Shown: positions 1 to 7,870 of the stretch, piece by piece | How the letters are laid out: every line of letters begins with the position of its first letter | Position numbering within the stretch: the first letter of the stretch is position 1 | NCBI RefSeq assembly: GCF_003590145.2 | Contig: NZ_CP060437.1 | Coordinates: forward strand, 1 to 64,000 | Reading direction: 5' to 3' | Length of the DNA stretch: 64,000 nt | From: Pseudooceanicola algae | GTDB taxonomy: Bacteria; Pseudomonadota; Alphaproteobacteria; Rhodobacterales; Rhodobacteraceae | Position numbers and translations under genes: made by a program | The notes under the pieces: model-generated | The model's input: the letters and a program-made list of their open reading frames with translations, nothing else | Databases searched by the model: none | What the model was told of the DNA's origin: nothing

Positions 1-267
1 GGTGAAAGGCTTGATCAGCCAGTTGATGACCAGTGTCACGATCAGCCCCTTGGGCTGGCGGGCCACACCGGCGACCGCGCCGAAATCGACGCTGACCATC
101 ATCGGATAGACCATTGCCCAGATCAGCACTGCCACGACCAGGTTGATCGAGGCGACCTCGGCCCCCGCAATGGCCTGCACAAGTCGCGGTGCCAGCACGC
201 CGAGCGCGATGCCCGCGATCATGGCCAGCGCAACCCAAAGGGTCAGAAGCCGTTCAAAGGTGCTCAT
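1..267 (-). CDS. acr3: ACR3-family arsenite efflux permease, N-terminal part (cut by window edge)
   Basis: The first 89 residues are visible, beginning MSTFERLLTLWVALAMIAG; the rest lies left of the window. Two hydrophobic segments (about residues 8-28 and 40-60) and the stretch ending in NWLIKPF match the N-terminus of ACR3 arsenite permeases, which extrude As(III) across the inner membrane by proton exchange. The ATG overlaps the arsJ stop by four bases, so it is the last visible gene of the arsenic operon and is probably translationally coupled to arsJ. The call rests on the N-terminal third plus context. Confidence 0.85.
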   Translation of the reverse strand, partial: MSTFERLLTLWVALAMIAGIALGVLAPRLVQAIAGAEVASINLVVAVLIWAMVYPMMVSVDFGAVAGVARQPKGLIVTLVINWLIKPFT

Positions 268-1529
268 ACCGTTCCCTCGTCTTTCTGGTCACTCAACTGC
301 CCGGATGTCAGAGCGGCCAGCGCGACCATGACCGCTGCCGTGCCAAGCACAAGGGACAGCCCGCCAAGTTGATAAGTCAGGCCCGACAGAAGGGTGCCGA
401 TCAGCCGCCCCCCCGCATTGGCCATGTAGTAAAAACCGACATCCATCGTCACCCGCTCGGATTTCGTGAAAGCGAGGATCAGGTAGGAATGCAGCGATGA
501 ATTGATGGCGAAGATCGCGCCGAAAGCCAGCAGGCCAGCCACCAGCGTCGCGGTCAGCCAGGGCGCCGGGCCGGAGGACAGCAGCACGGCGATTGTCAGG
601 GCCGCGGGCACCACGAACAGCGCGGCGGCCCAGCCTCGGGCGGCGGCGATCAGGTCGCTTTCCGGGCGCTCTGCAGCGCGCAGGATCTTCGGGGCCGAGG
701 CCTGAACCGCGCCGTAAAGGATCACCCAGACCGCCATGAACGTCCCGATCATGAAGAAGGCCGCGCGATTGCCCTCTTCGGTGCCATCCGACAGGACGGC
801 GTAGAAATAGATCGGGATGCCGACCACGAACCAGACATCTCGCGCGCCGAACAGGAAGACGCGCGCGGCGGACAACCAGTTGATATTTGGTGACTTCGAG
901 AAGACCTCCGAGAACTTCGCCCCCTTGCGTCCGCGCGGCAGGCCGGCCGGCATGAACAGAGCCACCGCGACCAGGATCACGGCCAGGACAACGGCCATGG
1001 CCAGCACCGCGAAGGTGAACCCGACAGAGGCCAGCAGCGCCGCGCCAAGCAGGAACCCGAACCCCTTCACCGCGTTCTTCGATCCCGTCAGCACCGCGAC
1101 CCAGCGGAACAACCCGCCGCCCTCGGTCGGCGCCAGAAGCTTGACCGCCGATTTCGACGACATCTTGGCCAGATCCTTGGCGACACCGCTGGCCCCCTGC
1201 ACACACATCACGAAAGCGACCGAGGCGCCGATGGCCCAGGTAGGGTCCAGCTGCGACAGCATCAGCAGCGCTACGACCTGCAACCCCAGCCCGGCATAAA
1301 GGGTCGATGTCAGCCCGAAGCGTGCGGCGATCCAGCCCGCCGCAAGATTGGTGACCATGCCCGCGATCTCGTAAAGCACGAACAGATAGGCCAGCTGCAC
1401 CGGGGAAAAGCCAAGGCTGTGGAAATGCAGCAGCACCAGCATCCGCAGGGCGCCGTCGGTCAGCATGAAGGCCCAATAGGCCGCCGTGACGGCGACATAG
1501 GCCGCCATCCCTTGCTTGGTCTCGCTCAT
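264..1529 (-). CDS. arsJ: ArsJ, MFS exporter of 1-arseno-3-phosphoglycerate
   Basis: About 421 residues with roughly twelve hydrophobic segments. It matches ArsJ, the MFS exporter that pairs with a dedicated GAPDH: arsenate is joined to glyceraldehyde-3-phosphate by the GAPDH, and ArsJ exports the 1-arseno-3-phosphoglycerate product. Typical features visible are the N-terminal AAYWAFMLTDGALRMLVLLHF region and the loop with LAPTEGGGLFRWVAVLTGSKNA. An ATG at 1535 is also in frame, but the GGAAAGA box lies seven bases before the ATG at 1529, so I use that one. The GAPDH gene lies 53 bases upstream, and the 3' end overlaps acr3. Confidence 0.92.
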   Translation of the reverse strand: MSETKQGMAAYVAVTAAYWAFMLTDGALRMLVLLHFHSLGFSPVQLAYLFVLYEIAGMVTNLAAGWIAARFGLTSTLYAGLGLQVVALLMLSQLDPTWAIGASVAFVMCVQGASGVAKDLAKMSSKSAVKLLAPTEGGGLFRWVAVLTGSKNAVKGFGFLLGAALLASVGFTFAVLAMAVVLAVILVAVALFMPAGLPRGRKGAKFSEVFSKSPNINWLSAARVFLFGARDVWFVVGIPIYFYAVLSDGTEEGNRAAFFMIGTFMAVWVILYGAVQASAPKILRAAERPESDLIAAARGWAAALFVVPAALTIAVLLSSGPAPWLTATLVAGLLAFGAIFAINSSLHSYLILAFTKSERVTMDVGFYYMANAGGRLIGTLLSGLTYQLGGLSLVLGTAAVMVALAALTSGQLSDQKDEGTV

Positions 1530-1582
1530 GGCCATTCTTTCCGTGTCAGGGCAGCGCGTTCAGGATCCTCGGTGGCCGGGCG

Positions 1583-2581
1583 TCAAAGCGACGCGCCGAC
1601 CATCCGCGCGACATCGACCAGCCGGTTAGCATAGCCGAATTCGTTGTCGTACCAGGCATAGATCTTCACCTGGGTGCCGTTGATCACCATGGTCGAGGGC
1701 GCATCGATGATCGAGGAGCGCGGATCATTGGTATAATCCGTGGACACCAACGGGCGGGTTTCATAGCCCAAGATGCCTTTCAGCGGGCCTTCGGCAGCGG
1801 ATTTGAACAGGGCGTTGACCTCTTCTGCGGTGGTTTCGCGATCGACCTCGAAAACGCAATCGGTCAGCGAGGCATTCAGCAGCGGCACGCGCACCGCGTG
1901 ACCGTTCAGTCGCCCGGTCAATTCGGGATAGATCAGCGTGATGGCCGTAGCCGATCCGGTGGTGGTCGGGATCAGCGAATTCAGGGCCGAGCGCGCCCGG
2001 CGCAGGTCCTTGGCGGGGCGGTCGACGATGGTCTGGGTGTTGGTCACGTCGTGGATCGTGGTGATCGAGCCGTGCTTGATGCCAAGCGCCTCATGGATCA
2101 CCTTGACCACCGGCGCGAGGCAGTTCGTCGTGCAGGAGGCCGCCGTGACGATCCTGTGCCGGTCAGGATCATAGGTGTCGTCGTTGACGCCGTAGACGAT
2201 ATTCGCCGTCGGCCCATCCTTGACCGGCGCCGAGATCACGACCTTCTTCACCCCGGCGTCGAAATAGGGCGCAAGCTTGGCTTCGGTCTTGTAGACGCCG
2301 GTGCAGTCGATCACCACGTCGACGCCATCCAACGGCAGGGCCGACAGGTCGCGGGTGCCGATGAAGGGCAGGCGGGTGCCGTCGATGGTCACGCTGTCGG
2401 CATCATGGGCAAATTCGGCCGACCAGCGACCATGCACCGTGTCGAATTCCAGCAGATGCGCGTGCATTTCCGGATCGCCAACCGCGTCGTTGATCCAGGC
2501 GATCTTCGCGCCGCCTTCCAGCAGCGGTTTCAGGGCAAGCTTGCCCATGCGGCCAAGGCCATTCAGTGCGTATGTGGTCAT
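1583..2581 (-). CDS. gap: Glyceraldehyde-3-phosphate dehydrogenase of the ArsJ arsenate-resistance pathway
   Basis: A 332-residue GAPDH with an N-terminal Rossmann fold (NGLGRMGK, residues 7-14), catalytic Cys150 in SCTTNC, the partner histidine near residue 177 ([10 protein letters not shown]) and the C-terminal [11 protein letters not shown]. Here it probably makes 1-arseno-3-phosphoglycerate for ArsJ rather than serving glycolysis. That is inferred from its place between arsR-arsC and arsJ and from known gapdh-arsJ pairs. It overlaps the arsR-arsC stop by four bases (2578-2581), which suggests coupled translation. Confidence 0.93.
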   Translation of the reverse strand: MTTYALNGLGRMGKLALKPLLEGGAKIAWINDAVGDPEMHAHLLEFDTVHGRWSAEFAHDADSVTIDGTRLPFIGTRDLSALPLDGVDVVIDCTGVYKTEAKLAPYFDAGVKKVVISAPVKDGPTANIVYGVNDDTYDPDRHRIVTAASCTTNCLAPVVKVIHEALGIKHGSITTIHDVTNTQTIVDRPAKDLRRARSALNSLIPTTTGSATAITLIYPELTGRLNGHAVRVPLLNASLTDCVFEVDRETTAEEVNALFKSAAEGPLKGILGYETRPLVSTDYTNDPRSSIIDAPSTMVINGTQVKIYAWYDNEFGYANRLVDVARMVGASL

Positions 2582-3426
2582 GCCGGGGTCTCGGTCTTGC
2601 TGCGGCCGATCTCGTCGACGGCGGATTGAAGGGCGATCCGGTCAAGGCTTTCGACCGGCAGGGCCACGAAGGACAGGATGCGATTGCGCAGCGCGCCGTA
2701 GGCCTGCTGGAAGGCGAGGCTTTTCTCGGCATCGGTGCCCTCGACCTTGACCGGATCCACCATGCCCCAGTGGCCGCTGACCGGCTGGCCTTCCCAGGCG
2801 GGGCATTCCTCGTTCGCGGATTGGTTGCAGACGGTAAAGACGAAATCAAGCTCGGGCGCGTCCTGGCCCGAAAATTCGCTGACGTTCTTGGACCGCAAAG
2901 GGGAAATGTCATGCCCCTTGTCTTCCAGCACCTTCAGCGCAAAGGGATTGAGCTCGGAAAAGGGGCGGGTCCCGGCGGAATGGACGTTGAACCGATCCCC
3001 GGCGAGGTCGCGCAGGATGGATTCGGCAAAGATCGAGCGCGCGGAATTGCCCACGCAGATGAACAGGACGTTGTACTTGCGATCTGGGGATGTGGGTTCG
3101 GACATGGTGGCAGCTCCTGCGCTGGACGGCATGCAAAGGTTTGGACGACCACGGCAACAATCGAGGAACAGATAATCGAACATCTGTTGCACGCGTGTCA
3201 TTTGAACGGAGTAGAGAAGCGACGTTCCGGCCCGTTCCTGGCTGACCAGCCCGGCACGTTGAAGCGCTGCCAGATAGGCCGACATCGTGCTGGCCTTGAC
3301 GTCGAGCGCGGCACAAAGCTCTCCCGCCGGGACACGGTCGGGAAAGCGGCGCATCAACAGGCGAAACACGGCAAGGCGTTGCGGGTGGCCCAGGGTGGCC
3401 AGTTGGTCGGGAATCTCTTTTTCCAT
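2578..3426 (-). CDS. arsR-arsC: ArsR-ArsC fusion: arsenic-responsive repressor joined to a low-molecular-weight arsenate reductase
   Basis: A 282-residue two-domain protein. Residues 1-90 form an ArsR/SmtB winged helix ([17 protein letters not shown]; recognition region [13 protein letters not shown]). Cysteines 90, 91 and 98 follow directly, a spacing like the C-terminal As(III) site known from Acidithiobacillus ferrooxidans ArsR. Residues 117-275 form an LMW-phosphatase-like arsenate reductase with the P-loop C124-VGNSAR-S, the [12 protein letters not shown] segment and the [10 protein letters not shown] loop. One polypeptide would thus sense As(III) and make it from As(V). It heads the leftward operon, and a perfect palindrome overlaps its start. 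No Shine-Dalgarno sequence is visible before the ATG. Confidence 0.92.
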   Translation of the reverse strand: MEKEIPDQLATLGHPQRLAVFRLLMRRFPDRVPAGELCAALDVKASTMSAYLAALQRAGLVSQERAGTSLLYSVQMTRVQQMFDYLFLDCCRGRPNLCMPSSAGAATMSEPTSPDRKYNVLFICVGNSARSIFAESILRDLAGDRFNVHSAGTRPFSELNPFALKVLEDKGHDISPLRSKNVSEFSGQDAPELDFVFTVCNQSANEECPAWEGQPVSGHWGMVDPVKVEGTDAEKSLAFQQAYGALRNRILSFVALPVESLDRIALQSAVDEIGRSKTETPA

Positions 3427-3449
3427 ATTTCATGAAATATAGGATTATA
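3425..3449 (-). promoter_or_regulatory. ArsR-type operator palindrome and -10 box of the ars operon
   Basis: Bases 3425-3440 read ATATTTCATGAAATAT, a perfect 16-base palindrome covering two bases of the arsR-arsC start codon. Bases 3444-3449 are TATAAT on the minus strand, a perfect -10 box just upstream. The expected transcript start falls inside the palindrome, only about 10 bases before the ATG. A bound ArsR dimer would block initiation, and the mRNA would be nearly leaderless. No good -35 box is visible. Operator function is inferred from position and symmetry. Confidence 0.6.
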
Positions 3450-3480
3450 AGCCGGGCGCAAATGAAGTTTCGATGACAGG

Positions 3481-3740
3481 GCCCGAAGCCGACCATGGTC
3501 ACCGGAAAGATCGCCACCATGACTTCCTGCAGTGCCCGGCTGACGAGGATGCGCTGCACGACCTGCCGCGCCTCAGGCACGTCTTGGATGTTGACGACGG
3601 CGGGCAGGCCGCGTTCGGAACAGATCTCGGTCAGCAGGCGCATGATCTGGCGGCTGGTTTCGGATCAAGGCTGGCCCCAGGTTCCTCGACCAGCAACAGA
3701 TCGGAGTCCTGCATCAGGGCCCGCGCGATACCAAGTCTTA
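3481..3740 (-). pseudogene. Decayed phosphonate-type ABC transporter remnant (phnC C-terminal part running into phnE-like sequence)
   Basis: Reading leftward from about 3735, one frame gives LGIARALMQDSDLLLVEEPG followed by ASLDPK, a Walker B region of a PhnC-type ATPase. After a one-base shift near 3655 the next frame gives SRQIMRLLTEICSERGLPAV then VNIQDVPEARQ, the normal PhnC continuation. From about 3555 the sequence instead resembles a PhnE permease segment (RALQEVMVAIFPVTMVGFGP). There is no start, no Walker A and no intact frame. Such transporters occur in some arsenic islands, so this is probably a relic of a larger ars/phn locus. The PhnE part is less certain than the PhnC part. Confidence 0.6.
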
Positions 3741-3745
3741 CAACA

Positions 3746-3892
3746 ATCTATCAAAGGCCATGACCCACAGGGGGTCAGCCGCCGAAGCATCATTCCATAG
3801 GCCTGCCGAACGGCCAGCGCCTGTTCCGCAGGACCGCCAACAGCCCGGACCAGGTCCGGGCTGCCCCAATGGGCCGAGACCGGCGACCCGGC
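3746..3892 (-). pseudogene. Fragment of a second arsC (C-terminal part)
   Basis: A leftward frame reads GSPVSAHWGSPDLVRAVGGP then AEQALAVRQAYGMMLRRL, closely paralleling [20 protein letters not shown] and [18 protein letters not shown] in the intact arsR-arsC fusion 700 bases away. Similarity starts abruptly and ends in scrambled sequence. There is no P-loop and no start, so this is the tail of a lost arsenate reductase. It differs enough from the fused copy that it is not a simple recent duplication. Confidence 0.65.
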
Positions 3893-3927
3893 AGGGGCGG
3901 ACGCCGCGTGTGACACGCGGGCCCGGA

Positions 3928-4680
3928 TCACCCGTTTCCCGCGCACAGGAAGCTGTCGAGCGCGGCGATCGCGTCTTCGGACGCGAGGTTGGCAGAGGCT
4001 TCGCCCAGAACCTCGGACAGCGCGGCGCGGGTGCGGGGACCCGGCAGGCCGTCAACCGGACCGGGGTCGGCCCCTGCCGCGATCAGCAGGCGTTGGAATG
4101 TGACGCCGGGGGTGCCTTCTTCTATTGTCGCCAGACCGCAGGGCGCAGGTGGCACGAGGTCGGAGTCGTCCGCGACTTCGAGGTCTTCGGCCACTTCGGT
4201 CGTTTCAGTCTGAGGCGGGGGTGACAGGGCCCAGCCATCGGTGGACGGCGCCACCACCGCAGGCGGCGAAGGCATTTCCGCAGAGGTGGCGACGCTTTCA
4301 GGCGCGGTAAAGCACAGCCCCATCTGTTCCGCCACGCGCAGGGCAGGCTCGGGCGGGGTGCCTTCTGTCGTCTGGGCGCAGGTCTTGGCAGCGGAATCGC
4401 ACTGGACGGATATTTCCCAGGCAGGTTCCGGTGCCGGATCGCTTACCGAGGCCTCGCCATTGGCATAGATCTGGTAAGCATAGCCGCCAATGCGCCCCTC
4501 TTGCCACAAGCCGGGGAAGCGGGGCGAGGGCACGTCGGCAAAGCCCGTCACCACGTCCGTCGCCCCGGGAAAGATGCGGTCATACCCGGCGCCGACGCAG
4601 GGCGCGGCCTGGGCCTGCGTCGCAGCCAATGCGCCCGACAGCAAGCCACCGCCAAGCCATGCCAGCCGACGCGCGGTCAT
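3928..4680 (-). CDS. Secreted protein with C-terminal peptidoglycan-binding-like domain, last gene of the glycan operon
   Basis: 250 residues with a signal peptide (MTARRLAWLGGGLLSGALAA, cleavage near AQA-AP). Residues about 40-110 form a small Cys-containing module (GGYAYQIYANG then VQCDSAAKTC) that also occurs near the N-terminus of the outer-membrane protein at 15615-17171. A proline/acid-rich linker follows. Residues about 195-235 (GVTFQRLLIAAGADPGPVDG then PGPRTRAAL) resemble a PG_binding_1 three-helix fold. The ATG overlaps the DUF3131 stop, so it is translationally coupled. A periplasmic, wall-associated role in glycan assembly or anchoring is inferred. No catalytic residues are visible. 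Confidence 0.7.
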   Translation of the reverse strand: MTARRLAWLGGGLLSGALAATQAQAAPCVGAGYDRIFPGATDVVTGFADVPSPRFPGLWQEGRIGGYAYQIYANGEASVSDPAPEPAWEISVQCDSAAKTCAQTTEGTPPEPALRVAEQMGLCFTAPESVATSAEMPSPPAVVAPSTDGWALSPPPQTETTEVAEDLEVADDSDLVPPAPCGLATIEEGTPGVTFQRLLIAAGADPGPVDGLPGPRTRAALSEVLGEASANLASEDAIAALDSFLCAGNG

Positions 4681-6041
4681 TGGTTGGCCCGGCCAAGCGG
4701 CCCATGCGCGCGGAAGGCCAGGGCGGCCAGCACCACGGCGTTGGTATTCGTGGTGACCGAACTGTTCACCGACCCGTCGACCTCGTAAAGCCCTTCGGGC
4801 CAGCCCGTCTTTTCATCGCCAAGCGGAGCAAGGGCGTCGATCAGCGTCTGGGTATATTCCGTGCCGAACAGGGCGTACCAGGCGAAGGCCGTCTTGACGG
4901 TGACCGTGCGCTTGCTGTCCAGACGTTCGCCGCGGAATGTCATCACGGCCCAGGGCGCGCCGCCACCCCAGATCGTGGAATAGACGAAATAGGGCGCCTC
5001 ATCGAGATGGCTTTCACTGACTGCCGTCAGGGTGCCGGTTTCGCGATACCGTTCCTCCTGCGCCTTGTAGATCGCGGTGGCGAAGCGGTGGGACCGCGCG
5101 TCAAAGCCGAACTCGAGCCCGTCAAAGACATAGGGCTCGGAAACCGTGAAGGCCGGGGTCACGTTGCGGTGCAGGCGATCGTCGACCGGGATCGGCTGGC
5201 CCATGACCTCTTCCACCATCATGTGATCTTCGGCACGGTAGGCGCGATACATGTCGTAGCCGTAAAGCATCATGGCCTTGGCGGCATATTGGCCATAGCC
5301 AAGGCGCCCTTCCTGGTCGCGGCGCAATTCACCATCGACCATGTTGCCGCCGATCAACTGGCCGTCCTCGACCATCTCATCGACGTCCCAGTATTCCAGC
5401 ACCGAGGCAACCTGGCCCGCCAGATCGGGATAGGCCTGTTCGACATGTGACAGGGCACCGATCATGCGGGCGATGTCCAGAGCCGACCAGCCAAGGCCGC
5501 GTTCGACCGGCTGATTGGTGTAATCGACAAGGGCGCCGGTCTGCACGTTATAGGCCTTGTTCGGCAGGATGTCGTCGAACAGGCGCATGGTCGCCAGCGT
5601 GTCCAGCGCCCGGCTGATCCGTGCCGTCGCCTCGGCCTTTTCGATCAGTCCCAGCAGATCGGCCGAGATTACCGCGATGAAATAGGACCCGGTTTCCCAC
5701 ATGGTGGTCGACGGGTATTGATCCGCGGAATTGACCAGCCCGGTATCGGCGTTGGTGTTGTTCTCGAAATAGGTCCAGGCGATGCGTGCATAGGCCAGAT
5801 CCTCGGGGGTGCTGTCCCCGGTGATGGCCAGCGGCAGCGGGTCGATATCTTCGAAGACGGACATGACCGAAAGGGTCTCCTGCGGTTGATCCGGAAGGCC
5901 GTGCGGCGCGGGTTGTCCCGCCTGCGGCGTGGTCTTCGAAATGGCCCCTTCCAGCGAGATCACCAGACCCAGCCCACAGAACAGGGCGACCAGAAAGATG
6001 ATGCCGCTACGGGCCTTGATCAGGTTGTCACGAAAGCTCAT
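4677..6041 (-). CDS. DUF3131 protein B, membrane-anchored, of the glycan operon
   Basis: 454 residues with one N-terminal membrane segment (about residues 13-32) that anchors a periplasmic domain. The body matches DUF3131 as I remember it: AYARIAWTYFENNTNADTGL, YPSTTMWETGSYFIA, a GWSALDIARMIGAL helix, GYGQYAAKAMMLYGYD and a late WYALFGTEYTQ helix. The alternating helices and conserved acids suggest an alpha/alpha barrel that could act on or bind glycans. The enzymatic activity is unknown. It is a paralog of the protein at 9009-10811. The ATG follows an AAGGTGA box and lies two bases after the glycosyltransferase stop. Confidence 0.82.
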   Translation of the reverse strand: MSFRDNLIKARSGIIFLVALFCGLGLVISLEGAISKTTPQAGQPAPHGLPDQPQETLSVMSVFEDIDPLPLAITGDSTPEDLAYARIAWTYFENNTNADTGLVNSADQYPSTTMWETGSYFIAVISADLLGLIEKAEATARISRALDTLATMRLFDDILPNKAYNVQTGALVDYTNQPVERGLGWSALDIARMIGALSHVEQAYPDLAGQVASVLEYWDVDEMVEDGQLIGGNMVDGELRRDQEGRLGYGQYAAKAMMLYGYDMYRAYRAEDHMMVEEVMGQPIPVDDRLHRNVTPAFTVSEPYVFDGLEFGFDARSHRFATAIYKAQEERYRETGTLTAVSESHLDEAPYFVYSTIWGGGAPWAVMTFRGERLDSKRTVTVKTAFAWYALFGTEYTQTLIDALAPLGDEKTGWPEGLYEVDGSVNSSVTTNTNAVVLAALAFRAHGPLGRANQ

Positions 6042-6043
6042 GT

Positions 6044-7870
6044 CTATTCACCTTCTTTGCTTGCATCGGGTTGCCACAGGGCGGCGCTGATCATCCCGCT
6101 CATGGCAAAGCAGTTGTTCAGGCCCCAGAGAATATTGGCCACGACGCCACTGGCCGAGTGGCTTGTGCCGCCGATCAGCAGCGCGCCGATGGCCCAGGCC
6201 GCCCCTCCGAGCGTCAGCGCGATGACGGCGATCTGCGGTCGGACAAGGGTCAGGAAATTGCCCGCCTGCCGGGTCTTGGGGGTCACCTTGAACGAGATCT
6301 TTTCGCCCCGCGCCACGGTCATGATCGCCTTCAGGCCAAGCGGAAAGAACGACAGGTAGCTGGCCTTGGACGCATATCCCGCGATGCCCCAGGTGCCGGC
6401 CATGATGGCCAGTTCCAGCGTGACGAGGAAGGGGATCAGATGCAGGAAGAAGTCCGCCGAATAGGCCGTGACCGGAGAGACGGCCGTGAACAGGTAGATG
6501 GCCGGGGCCAGAAGGAAGATCACGTTCCACAGCGGCGCGAGGTAGGAATAGAAGGTGGTCCCGTACATCAGGCGCTGGCCAAGGGTCAGCCCCTTGCGGA
6601 AGATCGGGTTGTCATGGATCAGGATATCCAGACTGCCGCCCGCATATTTGAACCGCTGCACCGTCCAGGTCAGAAGATCCTGCGGCGACAGCATCTTGCT
6701 TTCCACGATCGGGTGCATCTTGGATTTCCAGCCGCGTTCGGCATCCGAATGCAGCACGATGGAGGTATAGATGTCTTCGGACACGTGGAAGCGGTAGGGG
6801 GTCAGGATCTCGGTCGCGGCGGCCTCGGTCTTGATCGCTTCCATCAGTTCCGTCGCGACCTCGCGTTCCCGCGAAGAGACGGTGACGACCTCTTCGACGG
6901 CCCAGGTGCGTTCCTGCACCTTGGAGCCGAAACTGCGCAAGGCAGCCTCCATCACCGCTTCGCGCCGGTGAATTGACCCGGCCCCGCAGCAGAACGAGGC
7001 ATTCACCCAGTTCCGCCGCCGCTGAATGATGTCGTAGAACATCTTGGGATCGCTTACGAAGGGATCATCGCCCAGGGTGACCGGCCCGATGACCTTTTCG
7101 ACGCCGCGCCCGATGATCTCTCCGGTTCGCCCAAACCGTCTGGCCAGCCGCGCGGGCAGGCGTTCGCCTTCGGGCAGGTCATAGAACCATTGCGGCGTCT
7201 GTACCCAGGCCATCCGGGGGTCGCGGAAATAGCCAAGGGTATGTTCAAGAAGCGTGGGGAAGGGCCGCGTATCCGCATCGCAGATCACCAGGAAATCGCC
7301 GTAGGTTTCCTCCATCGCGTGGCGCAGGTTGCCGGCCTTGAAGCCTTCGTTGGACAAGCGCGAGATATAGTTCGCGCCCTCGTCTTCGGTCACCGCCCGC
7401 ATTTCGGGGCGGCGGCCATCATCCAGCACGTGAACCCGGATCGCGATGGGATGGGGATAGGTGATGCGCTTGGCATCGCGGATACCCAGGCGGACCAGTT
7501 CGGGGTCTTCGTTGTAGGTGGCGAACATCACATCGACGGTCAGGATCCGGTCGCCTTCGGGGTGTTTGGGATCAACGTCCCGCAACAGGGCGGGCGGTTC
7601 TTCCAACTTGATCGGCTCGTCTTTCCAAAGGTTGAAGACGAACAGGATCATCCCGATGAAGGCACAGGTTTCCGCCACTGCCAGCGGCACGGCGAACCAC
7701 ATGGCATCGGGGTTCAGGGAATGGGACCAGCGCCACAGGATGTACCAGCCCCCGACCACCAGCGCGACCGTGGCCAGGAATTGCCACACCCCTTCGCGCA
7801 CGGGGCTGTAGGGCAGCGGTTCGGGCGGCGTCCGATGTTCGTACTTCAGGAAATAGTCGTCTTCGATCAT
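6044..7870 (-). CDS. Membrane family 2 glycosyltransferase, BcsA/cellulose-synthase-like, without PilZ domain
   Basis: 608 residues. Two N-terminal membrane helices (about 28-48 and 57-80) precede a cytosolic GT-A domain. It has VMFATYNED (114-122), LDDG (149-152), the DxD motif CDAD (197-200), a TED-like SEDIYTS (364-370) and QRFKY (405-409) in place of QxxRW. Further C-terminal helices (about 430-600) would form the channel. This layout is that of processive synthases such as BcsA, which polymerise and extrude a beta-glycan. The C-terminus ends soon after the last helix, so the c-di-GMP-binding PilZ domain of BcsA is missing. No bcsB, bcsC or bcsZ is nearby, so the product need not be cellulose. 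Coupled by overlap to the acyltransferase. Confidence 0.88.
   Translation of the reverse strand: MIEDDYFLKYEHRTPPEPLPYSPVREGVWQFLATVALVVGGWYILWRWSHSLNPDAMWFAVPLAVAETCAFIGMILFVFNLWKDEPIKLEEPPALLRDVDPKHPEGDRILTVDVMFATYNEDPELVRLGIRDAKRITYPHPIAIRVHVLDDGRRPEMRAVTEDEGANYISRLSNEGFKAGNLRHAMEETYGDFLVICDADTRPFPTLLEHTLGYFRDPRMAWVQTPQWFYDLPEGERLPARLARRFGRTGEIIGRGVEKVIGPVTLGDDPFVSDPKMFYDIIQRRRNWVNASFCCGAGSIHRREAVMEAALRSFGSKVQERTWAVEEVVTVSSREREVATELMEAIKTEAAATEILTPYRFHVSEDIYTSIVLHSDAERGWKSKMHPIVESKMLSPQDLLTWTVQRFKYAGGSLDILIHDNPIFRKGLTLGQRLMYGTTFYSYLAPLWNVIFLLAPAIYLFTAVSPVTAYSADFFLHLIPFLVTLELAIMAGTWGIAGYASKASYLSFFPLGLKAIMTVARGEKISFKVTPKTRQAGNFLTLVRPQIAVIALTLGGAAWAIGALLIGGTSHSASGVVANILWGLNNCFAMSGMISAALWQPDASKEGE

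Noticed and set aside
1583-2581. Housekeeping glycolytic GAPDH
   Set aside because: It overlaps the arsR-arsC fusion and precedes arsJ, the known arrangement for the arsenate-specific enzyme.
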